A DNA stretch of 64,000 bases from Rheum nobile (Eukaryota; Streptophyta; Magnoliopsida; Caryophyllales; Polygonaceae): NCBI GenBank assembly GCA_027886185.1, contig WOAB01000040.1:1984001-2048000 (forward strand), written 5' to 3'. A program made the translations under genes and the position numbers. The notes beneath the pieces are model-generated. The model was not told the origin of the DNA and ran no database searches. It saw nothing but the letters and a program-made list of their open reading frames with translations. Every line of letters starts with the position of its first letter. Position 1 is the first letter of the stretch. Below are positions 1 through 11,691 of the stretch, one piece after another.

Positions 1-56
1 AACAACAATCAAGGGAACTTCATATGGAAGTGAAACCGCTAGTTGAGAGAATTTAT

Positions 57-185
57 TTAAAGGAGTAAACTTAGGTTCTCAAATGGTTCTCGATTCAATG
101 CTTTGGTGAAAATGTCAACAATTCGGACCTCTACTCTACAATGATTCATAGCAATGAGTTCTATTTCAACATGATGCCTAATATC
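57..185 (-). pseudogene. RNase H C-terminal end of copia element A
   Basis: The minus-strand translation contains IVDIFTKALNREPFENL, which matches the tail of RNase H in copia elements (compare FADIFTKALNRKPFETL in the sister copy near 20740). Only about 40 residues are recognisable. Between this and the gag end at 779 lie only traces of the protease/integrase start, so integrase, reverse transcriptase and most of RNase H have been deleted. Confidence 0.65.
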
Positions 186-778
186 TCGAGAAATGATGCC
201 TAATATCAAAAAGCTTAGCCCTAACATGAGGAACTGAATACTACACAAAGTTAAAGGCATTAGTAACATCAAACATGATAAGAATAGTGTCAAAGGAACA
301 TACCTTGACCGCCCAGTTGTTGCTCCAACCACAGAACTTGGGAACAGTAAGTAGCTGAGATGACGTATTTCCTCATTTACATCAGTTCCCCCTAAATCAT
401 TTACTTTTGCTACTTGTAATTCCGTTGATATGATCATTAGGAACTAACGTCAACAACATGTTATCCTCCATCATTTCCATTATCATTGGAGTTCCCTTCA
501 TTGTCAACTGCCTCTACATAACATTCTTCTTTAACAAAGGATATATTTCCTCTGTTATTTTTCTGAAGTGAGATGAGCTTGATAAAATCTTCAATTTTGC
601 GTCCCAATCATCAATTCTCAACCTGTAGGGAACTATGCATCTCACTTCAACCTGCAATTCAATTAAGACTTACGCACCTAGACAAGATTGGCTTTTATGG
701 GTTTGTGGGAATGAGAGTTCCTTTGCTCCTACAGGTTAGCTAGGTAATACACATGACCATCAATCTCAACATCCAAGT

Positions 779-2408
779 TCATTTTCCTATGATTTTCTTT
801 AGTTTGTCTTTTCTTATGAATGCAACCATGAATATAATGACCATTTTTACCACAATATCAGCAAACACGATTATACACAACATGACCATATTTTTCTTTA
901 CCGAGACAAAAAAGTTTTTCATGTTTCCTCTGTTGAAAGTCAATTCCCTTACCTGAGTTCCCTTGGGCTTGGTTAACATACATGTGATGAGCATTTTGGC
1001 CATCAAACCATTGCTTTCTACTAGAAGGATCATGTTCAAGCACCTTTACCTTTTCTTCAAGAAACTTGTTCTAATCACGACAAGAATGGAGAGCTTTATC
1101 AATAATATCATTTTTCTCAGCAAGTTCCATAGTAAGTTTCTCACTTGCAGAAGAACACTATCATCTGAATTCTCATTACCATAGCCAATACCATATCGAG
1201 ATTTAACAAACACAGTTTGAATGACAGTTTTCTCATTAATAGAAGTAGTCAACATATCAAGTTTATTAAAGATCTCAATGAGCAAATCATTTTCTGGAGT
1301 AAGGGAACTCTAACTATTCTTAGCATGCTCAAGTTCCTTTTCAAGTACAACACAATTGTCACATGAAACATGGGAAACATTAGACATGCTTTTAGATTTT
1401 TCAAGTTTTTCACTCCAAACAACATTTTCAATGATTAAGCAAGAAATATATTCTTCGTATTCACCTATTTTATCCTGAAGGGAATTGTTCTCATAATTGA
1501 GATGATTAACCAATTTTATCAGATGTTTTTTGTCATATATATGAAGAGAATCTAGAAATTCAAACTTTGGTACCTTGGTTCCTTCAGATTCATCTATTTC
1601 TTGCTTGGTCATCAAGCATTTGCCTCTAGAGAAATCTTCGAAGTCCAATTCCTCTTCTGATTCCTCTTCATTTCCCCAAGCAACAAGGAGACCCTTTTTC
1701 TTTTGTGGTTTCTCATCATCCTTTGGTTGAGGACTTTAGTGATATTTAGGGCAATTCCCTTTTCAGTTTTATCGGCATTTGCTAGATCCTCATCTTCTTG
1801 AATTTGCAACTTTCCAATAACTTGCTCCAGGGGAAACGTTTGAATTTCTGGAGTTTGTTGCATGATTCTCTTTGTGAGAGTGAACTTTGAATTAGGCTTT
1901 TGATGATGATAAGAGTTTTTGACCACTCCTCCAGAGTGACATCACAAGCTACAAGTTTGTCAGTCAATTCCCTAAATCTAGCATAATATTCAGAGATATT
2001 TTCAGATTCAAGCATACGAAAGGAATGGAATTCTCCCTGAAGAGCAAATTTTCTGCTGTTTTTAAGATCGTCGTTTCCTTCATTCATGTATTTCAAAGCT
2101 TTCCAAATGCCTTTAGCATCCTTGATGCTCATTACCTTATTTTGGTCTTCTCTAGTGAGAGCATTGAGGATAAGCCGACGAGCTTTGGCATTCTTTTCCA
2201 TGAGAACAAAGTGTTCTGGTTTCCATTCAGCTTCAGGCATGTTTTCATCAACAATAACATTTCCTTTGTGAATGATACGCCAACATTGATAGTCGACAGT
2301 CTTAATGTGTCCTTCCACATACTTCACCCACCATTGATATTGCCCTTTTTTCAGCACATAGGGCTTGCTGATGGAAATTCCAAGAGTTGGTTCTTCACTT
2401 CGACTCAT
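779..2408 (-). pseudogene. gag of copia element A, broken
   Basis: The start codon at 2408 is chosen by alignment to the sister gag (both begin with M, then TLGIS and a KK-rich stretch). The first 209 codons are open and show the conserved gag core (KNAKARRLILNAL, then AKGIWKALK, then EWSKTLIIIKS). Two frameshifts follow, near 1800-1900 and near 1620-1650. A glutamate/lysine-rich region continues to a C-X2-C-X4-H-X4-C zinc knuckle around 830. The sister element at 15607 has the same order. It would package retrotransposon RNA, but this copy is inactive. Confidence 0.75.
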
Positions 2409-2448
2409 CCTGTTAAACCTTAAAGTAACACACAAATCTAGAGTGTCT

Positions 2449-2460
2449 GCTCTGATACCA
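2449..2460 (-). other. primer binding site of element A
   Basis: On the minus strand the sequence reads TGGTATCAGAGC, two bases after the LTR end. This is the standard plant site complementary to the 3' end of initiator methionine tRNA. It fixes the element's orientation and the inner LTR boundary. Confidence 0.85.
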
Positions 2461-2462
2461 AT

Positions 2463-3311
2463 TGTAGGATCGGATGTGTTAGAATCAAGGGAACTGGGAC
2501 ACAACAACGTCCAGTTCCTTATGCAACGAAATAGTAAAGACATGTAAAATAAGACACGGTTCCTTACAGTGGAAATCTTTGATAACCAATTAGTTATCTA
2601 GGAGAAAACTCATTACCTTTCCCTTGGAAAAGATTTTGAACAAGTCTACTTTTGTATTGATGATTCGATTACAAGAAGATCAAGACAACACACAACTTTA
2701 TTCTTAAACACTCCTAAGAATATAGTCCTAATCAACCAAGTAAACAATCACAATCACACGAAGAACTTACTCAACTCATTGCTGAAAGCTTCTTCTTCCA
2801 ACACACGATTTCTCACTTTGATGCACTAAATTGACTTCGTTTTTGCACCCCTAATTAGAGACAACGAAATTTTTATTTATAATCTTAGAAGAGTGTTGAG
2901 AAAGCTTCTAAAAGGATCTCAACAACTCAGCCAAAATTATAAATAAAATCTATTGTAAAATCAGAATAGATATTGTTTGTTATCAAAGATATCAGACAAT
3001 ATCTTTATGAGATTCTGCACAACAACCTACAACTAACAAATGTAGATAGCAATCTTTGAGGTTGTACGAGACACTCTTCATCAGCATAGACAAATTACGT
3101 TCCAGCTCTTCAGATATTTCATTAGTTCCCTATCACAGTTCTATTTTTGTAGTTCCTAACACTTGCTCTTTTTGGATTGTTGAACTAAGAATTATGCCAA
3201 TCTAAACTCATGGAAGTATTAGTTTAACATGTGTTTGTCATCGTCAAAAGTGAAGAAACAGATGAAAGGAACTGTCAAGGGAACTTGCGTTTAGAAGGTT
3301 CCTTTCCAACA
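2463..3311 (-). repeat. 5' LTR of element A
   Basis: On the minus strand the repeat begins TGTTGGAAAGGAACC (at 3311) and ends GATCCTACA (at 2463), directly before the primer site. Length is 849 bases, against 852 for the LTR of the sister element at 14704-15555. Matching blocks include the TTTTGACGATGA stretch near the start and the GATCCTACA end. The boundaries were set by TG...CA ends and by comparison with the sister LTR. Confidence 0.8.
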
Positions 3312-4021
3312 AGTATTGATATGCATAATTCATAACAATGTAAAAATTGGGGTCGCACACATGGCCATTATCGAGAATTAAACATTTAAAATTCTTGTAA
3401 AGCGGCTATTTCTGACAAATAACGATTATAAAGCAACCATCAAAACCACCAACAAACGATCACAAATGTTATAAGGAAAAACAATAGGAACGTGATGATA
3501 TGATGATATCGCATAATCACCGGCAAATACCTCTTAAAAATTGTGATCTCAGCCACCAGGTTCATCGTGGAACACTAGCCAACCGAACAAATGACCAGAC
3601 AAGAGAACACAAACACGATTAACACGTTGACATCATGAACATCATGGACAAGATGTTGGAAAAATGTCGCTCATTAAAACCGAGTCAAAGATGACCATGT
3701 GGAAAAGGACGAAAAAAATTTGGATCGTGGCGTGTACGTACAAGCAAAATCCACCATGGTGTGGGTCGTACAAGAAGAGTATTAACGATGATGTAATTGG
3801 AAGATCATCAAGTATGATGAATAGTAACCCGATCCAGCAAATCAAGAAAGAACATGTCACCACCACATGCCTACACACCTAGAGCCATCATTGCTTCTTG
3901 TCGACATACATCTCTTCTCTGCCTATAGAAACCGAACACAAGCATTTGGAAGGAGACCTTTTTTCGATTTTGAGAAGTTGAAAAATGGTTGTGGGGGATT
4001 CAAAGATCAAAGGGGGGGAAT
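3312..4021. other. non-coding stretch
   Basis: No recognisable gene. Short open frames exist on both strands (for example 3664-3882) but their translations show no domain, no low-complexity signal and no neighbour support. Confidence 0.5.
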
Positions 4022-4300
4022 TTATTCTTCAAGCTCTTCAAGTATTTATATTTCAAGTTCTTTATGAATTTTGTAAGTTCATCATGCTTCAACTTCTTCA
4101 AGAATTCTTCAAGTTCTTCAATCTTCAACTTCTTCAACCTTCAACCTCCTCAAGTCTTTCAATCTTCAAGTCACTCAAGTTCTTCATTCCTCAAGCATCA
4201 CCCAAGTTCTTCAAGCTCACCACCAGTTGAGCATCACGTTAAGATCTTCATATTCATCATCTCAATCATCTTTTTGAGTTCTTCATTTCTTCATACATTT
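4022..4300 (+). repeat. degenerate TTCAAG-rich repeat array
   Basis: Dozens of copies of TTCAAG, CTTCAA and TTCTTCAA with irregular spacing fill this stretch. The array is imperfect and translates into serine/phenylalanine-rich low complexity on the plus strand. It looks like decayed microsatellite sequence, possibly from an LTR or leader region. Confidence 0.6.
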
Positions 4301-4379
4301 CAACTACATATAGAAACCGTTGAAGAAAATTGTACAAAATTGCAAAACATATTTTATTTGATTTTATAAAATTTGAGTT

Positions 4380-4440
4380 TGACCCCCCAAACCCTACCTC
4401 GGTGGGATTATACTAGGTTGATTGTTATTGTTATTGTTTT
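4380..4440 (+). repeat. TS-type SINE 3' tail, possible
   Basis: A run GACCCCCCAAACCC, then GGTGGGATTATACTAGG, then repeated TTGTTA/TTATTG units resembles the 3' end of plant TS-type SINEs (a GGGATTACACTGGG-like block followed by TTG repeats). No tRNA-like head with A and B boxes was found upstream, so at most this is a 5'-truncated copy. Confidence 0.35.
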
Positions 4441-4989
4441 GAGTTCGACCCTTTCTTGTTACACTCTTGATTAAAAGTTATACAAGTGCCAAAAATGGAA
4501 TGATTTTGGTTGCACCCGAATTTTAACGGGCTGTCTACATATATCTTTGAAGAGAATCAAGCCTTATGTAGTTCATGGTATTATATTTTTCGTACATAAA
4601 AAGAACGAGTCTAAACCCACCTTCTAGGAAGGGTTGTCTAACCTTTTCTTTATATATGTTTGTTTGAAAAAGTTTTAATCTTGAATTAATTTAGTTTTAG
4701 ATTTGAGATTTGTGACTCGATACATATAACAATTAATATCGAGCTTCTACGTAGTCTCTGAATGCATCAAGTCTTTACTTATTTATAAAAAGAAACCATT
4801 TTGGTGAAACTTTGATTTTAGTTTAGAGTTGCGATTAAACTCGATGCGTGATTGTTTTATATCGAATTACCTATGTACCCTCTTAAAATGGATCAAATCG
4901 GGCGTAACTCTAAAAAATATGATATAATTTTGACTGTATACTCGTTGTCATTAATTATCAAATGAGCTAATTAATTGATCAATTCATAA
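4441..4989. other. non-coding AT-rich stretch
   Basis: No open frame or domain was recognised. The segment around 4500-4600 (ACGGGCTGTCTACATATATC and surroundings) has the look of decayed LTR sequence, but no partner repeat is present in the window. Confidence 0.3.
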
Positions 4990-4998
4990 TAAAAATAA

Positions 4999-5519
4999 GG
5001 GAAATTTCTGTTGGTGCCCCCGAGTTTAGGGTTATTCTTGTTGATGTCTCACGATTAAGTTTTTTTCGGTTGATGCCCCTAAGGTTTGGGTTTGTTTACT
5101 TCGTAACCAAACTTTTTCATGTTTGTACCATTCCAGTTCAAATTGATTAGATCCAAGTCCACCATTGTGTTCCTCGTTCTCGAATTAGTAATATTTGACT
5201 CCTAAAATATCCAAATCTATATTCGAACCATGTCGATTTGAATTCTGAAGCAACAACCCATTTCCGACCTTAAGAATTCAAATCGGAATGATTCGAGTAT
5301 GGATTTGATTGTTTTAGGAGTCGAATTCTACTAAGTTGAGCTCAACAAACATAATGATGAGTTTCGATTTGATCAATTCAAACTGAAATGATACGGATAT
5401 GGAAAATTTCGGTTACAAAGCGAACAAACCAAAACCTTAAGGGTACCAACTGGAAAAACTTAATCGTGAGACACCAACAGGAATAATCCTAAACTCGGGG
5501 ACACCAACATGAATTTTCC
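4999..5519. mobile_element. foldback MITE, Mutator type
   Basis: The two halves are inverted copies of each other over nearly their whole length. The left end GGGAAATTTCTGTTGGTGCC pairs with the reverse complement of the right end, GGAAAATTCATGTTGGTGTC, and the match continues for well over 100 bases on each side. The element is flanked by an identical 9-base direct duplication TAAAAATAA (4990-4998 and 5520-5528). A 9-bp duplication with long inverted repeats is the hallmark of Mutator-like elements. There is no coding capacity, so it is non-autonomous. Confidence 0.8.
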
Positions 5520-5528
5520 TAAAAATAA

Positions 5529-5957
5529 AGGTTTTCTTGTTGAATTGACATGCTTGCTACATATATCTACATTCAACTTTCTATGTTTATCATTTTAACA
5601 ATGGACATTACTCCATAGTTATGCATGTATATATATGGTGCGTCAGCATGCATGTATATATATGCTCAACTTACTCAAATCTCATTATTTGTTTACCATT
5701 TTATTATATTGATGGCCTTACGAGGCACTTGTCAAATAACATTCATATTGGCCCTTGGGCTTGTGCTTTCTTGTTAAACTTGTATGGATCTCATATGTCA
5801 TGACCCATTTAAGAGGATGAAGTAATATGATGTACGTTTAATACACACATATTTTTATGTTTTCTTTTCTTTTGTGTTTTTAATGGATTCACATGTCATT
5901 TATAAGACTTTATGCTATGTTATATCACATGATTAATTTAGGCTTTATGCTATATCT
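5529..5957. other. non-coding flank of the CACTA-like element
   Basis: AT-rich sequence with no gene. Part of it (about 5890-5945, containing CATGTCATTTATA and CACATGATTAATTTA) recurs just beyond the other end of the CACTA-like element (about 9856-9912), so the two flanks share a short direct repeat of about 55 bases. Confidence 0.45.
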
Positions 5958-6202
5958 ACTAGTACAAAGTGGGGGCTCGGACCCCATTTATTTTATACAT
6001 CAAACCCCGGTTTTATTAGTGATGTTGTTCTCGACGCAGTCTGGATTTCGGACCACGTTTATATGAAACCGAGGTGAAGAAAACGGACCATATTTTTTTA
6101 ACACAATTGCGGTCCATGTTAGTATTCTTTTTAAAAATATATGGGATCGCGTATCTTTCAACAACCGTGGTTCGGATTTCTAATAAAACATACATACCAC
6201 TG

Positions 6203-6392
6203 TGTGAAAGTCCGTGGGCCCATAGACTGGGGGTTGTGCGGACACAAGCGCATAAGCGCAGATAGGTCCAGTACATAAACTCAGTGGGGTTTCATCCTAA
6301 AACCAATTGGCTATAGGCGGAGTAGCCCATCAAGCTTATATACTAGGCAAGTTATGTCCCAACTTTAGATGTGTGATGTTTATATTCCAATA
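6203..6392 (-). repeat. TRIM 3' LTR
   Basis: Left copy of the terminal repeat. It shares long blocks with the right copy, for example CATCAAGCTTATATACTAGG and CAAGTTATGTCC. Its inner end has a changed TG dinucleotide (TATTGG instead of TGTTGG on the minus strand). Confidence 0.75.
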
Positions 6393-6522
6393 CACCCCCG
6401 CAAGTGCAACGGGTGGACAATTGGTCGGGCCTAGTTGACACTTGGACAAACGGGTATGGGTGAGCATCTCAAACTCTTTATAGCCAGACCTAACCAACCC
6501 AATAAAGGGACCCAAGACCGAA

Positions 6523-6537
6523 CCTGCTTCGATACCA
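6523..6537 (-). other. TRIM primer binding site
   Basis: On the minus strand TGGTATCGAAGCAGG lies immediately after the 5' LTR. It is a one- or two-base variant of the TGGTATCAGAGC methionine-tRNA site. Confidence 0.7.
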
Positions 6538-6737
6538 TGTCAAATCTAGACAATGGGCCGTGGGCCTACCTAGGAAAATGTGCGTATGTATGGCGTAATT
6601 GCGCGTATAGACCTAGCACATAAGCCTAGTGGGATTCTATCCTAAAGCCAATTGACAATAGGAGGAGTAGTCCATCAAGCTTATATACTAGGCAAGTTAT
6701 GTCCAAACTATAGATGTGAGATGTTTATATTCCAACA
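6538..6737 (-). repeat. TRIM 5' LTR
   Basis: Right copy of the terminal repeat, with intact TG...CA ends on the minus strand. It is bordered on the outside by CACTG and on the inside by the primer site at 6523-6537. Confidence 0.75.
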
Positions 6738-9700
6738 CACTGTTGTATTTAAACCGCGGTAATTTATATGTACCTTTTTAATATATGATTTTTTTGCCAA
6801 TTTGGCCCCGTTTTAAATGAAACTTTATACCATATTTATAACATGCATACTAATACCCCCACAACACATAAACTATCACCAATTTGCCATAACATAAACT
6901 CATATATAGAATGAGAATTTTCCTTAACATAGACTTAAGATGTTTTTGCTTACACAAAAATATCCAAGTCTTTCTCCTTACTATTGTCTTCAAGAAAACA
7001 AAGTATTGTAGCAAAAAAATTGCAATAAAATAGTTTGTTAGTACACACGTAGCTTCAAACCTTCATTGATAATTGTGATGAGTATCCTCGATCAACAAAC
7101 ATGTCTTGAGAACCTACAATGGTGAATATTTTGATCATTTCAAGTCATTAAGTTACGAAATACATTAATTAAACAGTTTTATGAATTGATTTCAAGCTGA
7201 ATTATGTCATTAATATGCCCATATTCATAGAACATTTGAGGGATTTCATATTACTATACAAGATGTTAAATGAATGATAAGTATATATAATAGAAGGCAT
7301 TAAAAAAGCAACTAAAATGTTGAAAAAGCGCAACCTAACAAAAATGAATATATAATAGGACACAATCTCTTGTCCACTAAACTAGTCCTTACATGTAAAA
7401 CTTATGTAAAAATTGGATGACCTATGTTAATACATAGTTGTGGAGTGCAACTATGATTCTACAAATCTAGCATCATAAATTTTTAGAGGAAAAAAGCTAT
7501 GCAACCATGATGTTAAAATTTATCGGACTCGTTTTATACTGACCGACCTGGGTTTTTTTGGCTGGCTGGCCTATGTTAATACTGGTTGGCCTGCATTTTT
7601 TCTTTCTCTTTCTTGGGATAAGTTTAACGGGACTATGGTGTTAAAATTTACAAATGAATCAATAAACTACTTGCAATTAAGATAGGGTAGTAAGGTGAAG
7701 AATGAAGATAGCTCATTGTGGGAATGGATTTACTTCAAAGACTCATTGATATCCTCAAGTAGGTTATATATATTTATTTCTTAAATAGAAATACATGCAT
7801 ATATCAAAGAGGAAAGCAAGAGCGGATATTTTATTGCTTCAAAAAGATATACTTGCTCAAACATGGAACACACTATATTACTATATTAATTATGTGTTCT
7901 TTGACCTGCACTACTACCTCAACTTAATTGGTTTTAAATATTGATTTACTCTTTTGTTACAAGCAAAATCTAGGAGGCTCTTTAACCACCTTTATGTACT
8001 ATACCTAATTAGTCACAAGTAATTTCTTAACACTGCACTTCATTTAGTTTACCACCTTTGAGTTCTACAATTACTAGGGTGGATTCTTCTTTAACACTCT
8101 TTCTCTTACTCCAAATCAACTGAATTACCCTTGTAAATATGTTTTGGTTTTCTATTATACTATGTCTTAGATATTTCGGTCCAAGTGAAAAGATTGGTTT
8201 TCACAATCCTAATTAGTATATTTTTAATATTTTAATGACTGGACTTACATTGAAATCATGTTTGCATACTACACCTTATTGTTTTATTCTACTACTTTCT
8301 CCTTCTTTGCTAAATATTGTGACTGCCTCCAATTACATACTCGTTTTCGTGCTGTAGTAATTTAAGATAAGTTCCTAATTTTCTTCCCAAGAGGAAAAAT
8401 TATTGGATAAACCATATGAACATCAATTAGGAGAAAATCATAATTAACAATTATGAATATCAAAAAGAAGAAAAACTGACCAAGGGATAATACCATATAT
8501 AAGCGACTCCTTGGTGATATGAGTGTGAGCACCGAGAAGCACCAGCCACTGAGGTAGGCCAAATTAACCACCAGTATAATGGCCAAATTAACCACCAGTG
8601 ACAGTGACAACAAGTAGAGAGTCCAAGAAGCACGAAATTTATTAGTTTTCCGTGTAAGGGAACAAAAATTACCTCAATTCTTCTCATATGTTCTTCCAAT
8701 TTAAGTTTCTGTTGGCTTTCCCATGCTAGAATCTTAATTGCCTCGCCCTTAAATTTGGACATTGTAAAAAGAAAACTAGTGCACAAGCACATACAACTAT
8801 TTACTAAAGCAAGCTAGCTCTCCTAGATGCCAATCTCAGTTGAAACATTAGGTTACAATTGTTTGCTAAAACAAGATAGCTCTCTTAATAATAACAAATA
8901 ACTTACACTGCATGTTTTGAAGAATGAAATTTTTCCTAAAACATACAAAATTAAATTAAAATGCAACCATGAGTAGCAATTGATCCCCACTAGAATGCAA
9001 CCTTGCACCTTCCAAAATCTAACACAACAATGTGAGAGGAATTGTAAGATTTTCTGCTAGTATTTATTTTTATCAACAACAACTGCACTTAGCTCAAGAG
9101 GAAAAACAATTTCAAGATGAGATTGCAACATTAGATATCCCGTTTAACATTCAAACACAATATGAAGAGATTAAGTTTCCTTTCACATGGTGGCCCAAAC
9201 AAGTCATCTCTTCTAAAGCATCGTCTGTTGGAGAAACACATAGCTTGAATGTGTCAAGAGTTACAACCAGAGAGATGAAGTAATTTTAGGGCTCAATCAC
9301 ATATAAACTCAGCCAAATCACTAAATTGAGGCAAATCGGCCCCTGATTCACTTTTAATTAGATTAAAATACGAATCTGAGGGTTTAACGTCTTTGCAAAA
9401 TCGCCCAAAAAACCCAGATGCTTGGGCAATGAGAGAGGTATACCTGTCTGTGTTGTCGAGAAAGATTTGGCGAGAAGGATAGATGATGGTCCCGAGCGGC
9501 CGACGTCGATGAGTAATAGATGATGGTCCCAAACAGCCGGCGTCGAGGCATAAATTTCGCCAGCTTCCTTCCTTCCTTCATCTCTAATAAGCGCATTTTC
9601 AACCCTCCCAAATAGAGCTATAATAATTCATCTACACCGCACTTCATATCCATAATTGTGGTCCTTGTTTGGGAAAAAGTAAAAAAAAATATTTATTTAA

Positions 9701-9856
9701 CATCGGTTAATATACTAATTGTGGTACGACTTCAATTATATTTTATATAAACTCTTAAGCAACGTGGTTTTGAAGTTAACCGTGGACCGGCCAACATATT
9801 TACCGCGGTTCTACAAAAGCGCTCCAGATATTGCGCTTGCCCATTTTTGTACTAGT

Positions 9857-10482
9857 CATATGTCATTTATAGCATGACAAAACTAGTGCATTCCACATGA
9901 TTAATTTATGTGTTTGAGTTTAATATTTGAACTTTTGTGTTGATATACCAAAACCCATATCAAACTAAATTTTATTTTATTTTTTATAAACAAGATAACA
10001 TTCTATGAATTAACATGATTTGTATATATTTTTCAGGATTTTGGTGAATTAATCACCAAAATTTCTACCAAAGCTTAAGGCATAAATAATTTCAATTTAT
10101 GAAATCGCAAGTCATTCCATACCCATTTGGTTCAAGTTCATAATTGTATGTTTTCTTCTTTCATACTTTTAAAAAGATTTCTATACTCCATTATTTTTTG
10201 TTGGAAAAATGGGTAATCCAAAGATTCGACCTTGTTCGAGTACAAATAAAACCTTTTTATAGTGCATCTCGACCTTTCCTTTTTATGAAGAAGAATGAGA
10301 CTTTTACTTCATGTTCTTGATGTGATGGACGAGTAGACTCCTTGTGGCTATGCCTATTTTACCCTACGGAAAGGTCATTTACATCTTTTAATTTTCTTTT
10401 CTTATACAACCCCCAAAAATACTTTTTTAACCTTTTCTTTTTAAAACCAATTTTTTTTGATAATGTAAGAATTATAATGGTT
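9857..10482. other. non-coding stretch before the LINE
   Basis: No gene was seen. T-rich tracts at 10430-10460 (plus strand) may be the remnant of the LINE's 3' poly(A) tail, because the LINE lies on the minus strand and its 3' end is here. Confidence 0.4.
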
Positions 10483-11037
10483 TCAAGCCCTACTTGAGAA
10501 CCATCCTATAACATCATTTCGGATGAGGACCCGCAAATCCTGATTGATTTTGATGTCTGCCAGAGAATGATAGTGGCTTAGATTTGCAATAAAGTCAGCC
10601 ACTCTATTCGTTTCTCGGAAGATATGACAAATCTGGGTTGTCACAAAGAATTGTAACACGATTAGGATATCGGAGATAATAATCTCAATATCCCATGGAC
10701 AAGCCCATATGCCATTCAAAACATTTACAACAGTTAAACTATATGTTTCTAGTTCAATATTTGGATATTCATTTCTTTTGCCTTTAGTAGTGCATTTCTA
10801 ATTGAAAGAGTCTTTGCCATTAACGCATAAACTTTTCCACATTTTTCACCATGTAGTAGTATTGGTTCGGAATTGTTGTTTCTGAAAAATATACCCAAAT
10901 GTGGATTCACCATTTTGTTTGGTAGATCCATCACAATTAATCTTGATATTGTTGTCATTAGGTTTTATCCATTTTATATTCTTCTTTTTTATGTTATTTC
11001 TGGCACCTTTGTTTCTTTCTATGTTGATATTGTACAT
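10483..11037 (-). pseudogene. LINE RNase H domain
   Basis: Motifs INCDGSTKQNGES (first catalytic aspartate) and FRETNRVADFIANLSH (the late R-x-x-N-x-x-A-D block) frame a plant LINE type RNase H. At least two frames are needed to read it (11037-10846, 10958-10749 and 10719-10483). This domain is known from some plant L1 lineages and removes RNA from the hybrid. Confidence 0.75.
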
Positions 11038-11403
11038 GAAATCAAGGTCTAATTGTTTTGTTTTTTTCCAATCTGCTATTGTGGTCTTTATAAAATTTAT
11101 TAGCTCTTGTTGGTTTCTAATATTTTGGTTGTCTTGTGCAAAGAGCTTGATGTTTCGTTGGTACCATATTCCCCACCAAATAATACCATTTGTTATGAAT
11201 TCTAAACTTGAGATTTTTGTTTGCTCGTAGCTCTTCTATGATGTCAGTAATATTTCTGTTGTTAATACTTATAGATGTAATAATGTTTGATATGTTTGGT
11301 ATGACTTTGTCAATCGTTTGGATAGTATAAGGGCATTCCATTAGCATGTGGCATAGGTTTCACAATTGTAGTTGCAGAAGGTACATTGTAACGGTGTATG
11401 AAT

Positions 11404-11691
11404 TCATTTCTGTTGTAGTCTTTCCTTTGTAGGAATTCCATTTTTTGTGATTTTCCATATGAAATGTTTTATTTTTGGGTAGGTGTCAAGTTTCCAAATC
11501 CAGGAATTGATATAGTTTGTTAATCTTTTGTTCTTGTTGATCATATCCATTGCGGCTATGGTTGTAAACCATCCATTCTTATTGTTTTCCCAGTAAAGGC
11601 GGTCTTTAAAGTTATGATGTGGTAGAAGGATTGAAGTGATTGTATCTACAATATCTAGGGGAGATATTGTTCCAGTTTGGTTTTGTTCCAT
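11404..11691 (-). pseudogene. LINE zinc-binding RVT domain
   Basis: The translation contains WENNKNGWFTTIAAMDMI and SWIWKLDTYPKIKHFIWK. These match the zf-RVT region that follows the reverse transcriptase in plant LINEs (a W-x-W-L-x-PKIKxFxW pattern). The frame ends before the cysteine cluster. Confidence 0.7.

Larger units (their letters stand above)
1..3311 (-). mobile_element. Ty1/copia element, SIRE type, internally deleted (element A)
   Basis: Reading right to left on the minus strand there is an LTR (2463-3311), a methionine-tRNA primer site, a gag region and zinc knuckle, the start of the protease/integrase region, and then the very end of RNase H (about 57-185). Most of pol is missing, so this is an internally deleted copy. 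The other LTR would lie left of the window edge. Its LTR and gag closely resemble the plus-strand element at 14704-23700, so both belong to one family in opposite orientations. The long coiled gag region is typical of the SIRE/Maximus lineage. The lineage name is inferred from domain order. Confidence 0.85.
6203..6737 (-). mobile_element. TRIM (miniature LTR retrotransposon) inside the CACTA-like element
   Basis: Two direct repeats of about 190-200 bases (6203-6392 and 6538-6737) enclose a 145-base core. On the minus strand the 5' LTR runs from TGTTGGAATATAAACATC to ATTTGACA, and is followed at once by TGGTATCGAAGCAGG, a methionine-type primer site. A purine tract (GCGGGGGTG on the minus strand) precedes the second LTR. 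The element is flanked by the 5-base duplication CACTG (6198-6202 and 6738-6742). There is no coding sequence. The LTR copies have diverged visibly, so the insertion is old. Confidence 0.8.
5958..9856. mobile_element. non-autonomous CACTA-like DNA transposon
   Basis: The left end reads ACTAGTACAAAGTGGG and the right end, reverse-complemented, reads ACTAGTACAAAAATGGG, an imperfect terminal inverted repeat of about 16 bases. Sub-terminal regions carry scattered short motifs of the AACCGCGGTT kind (near 6010, 6165, 6755, 9770 and 9805), a typical feature of plant CACTA elements. No transposase is recognisable. The interior holds a TRIM element and AT-rich sequence with short unassigned open frames around 8360-9290. 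A clean 3-bp target duplication was not found, so the family call is moderate. Confidence 0.5.

Noticed and set aside
4022..4300. CRISPR-like array
   Set aside because: Repeats are short, degenerate and irregularly spaced with no spacers, and the genome is a plant's.
8362..9611. Short open frames inside the CACTA-like element
   Set aside because: No domain, no compositional signal and frames on both strands overlap; probably chance.
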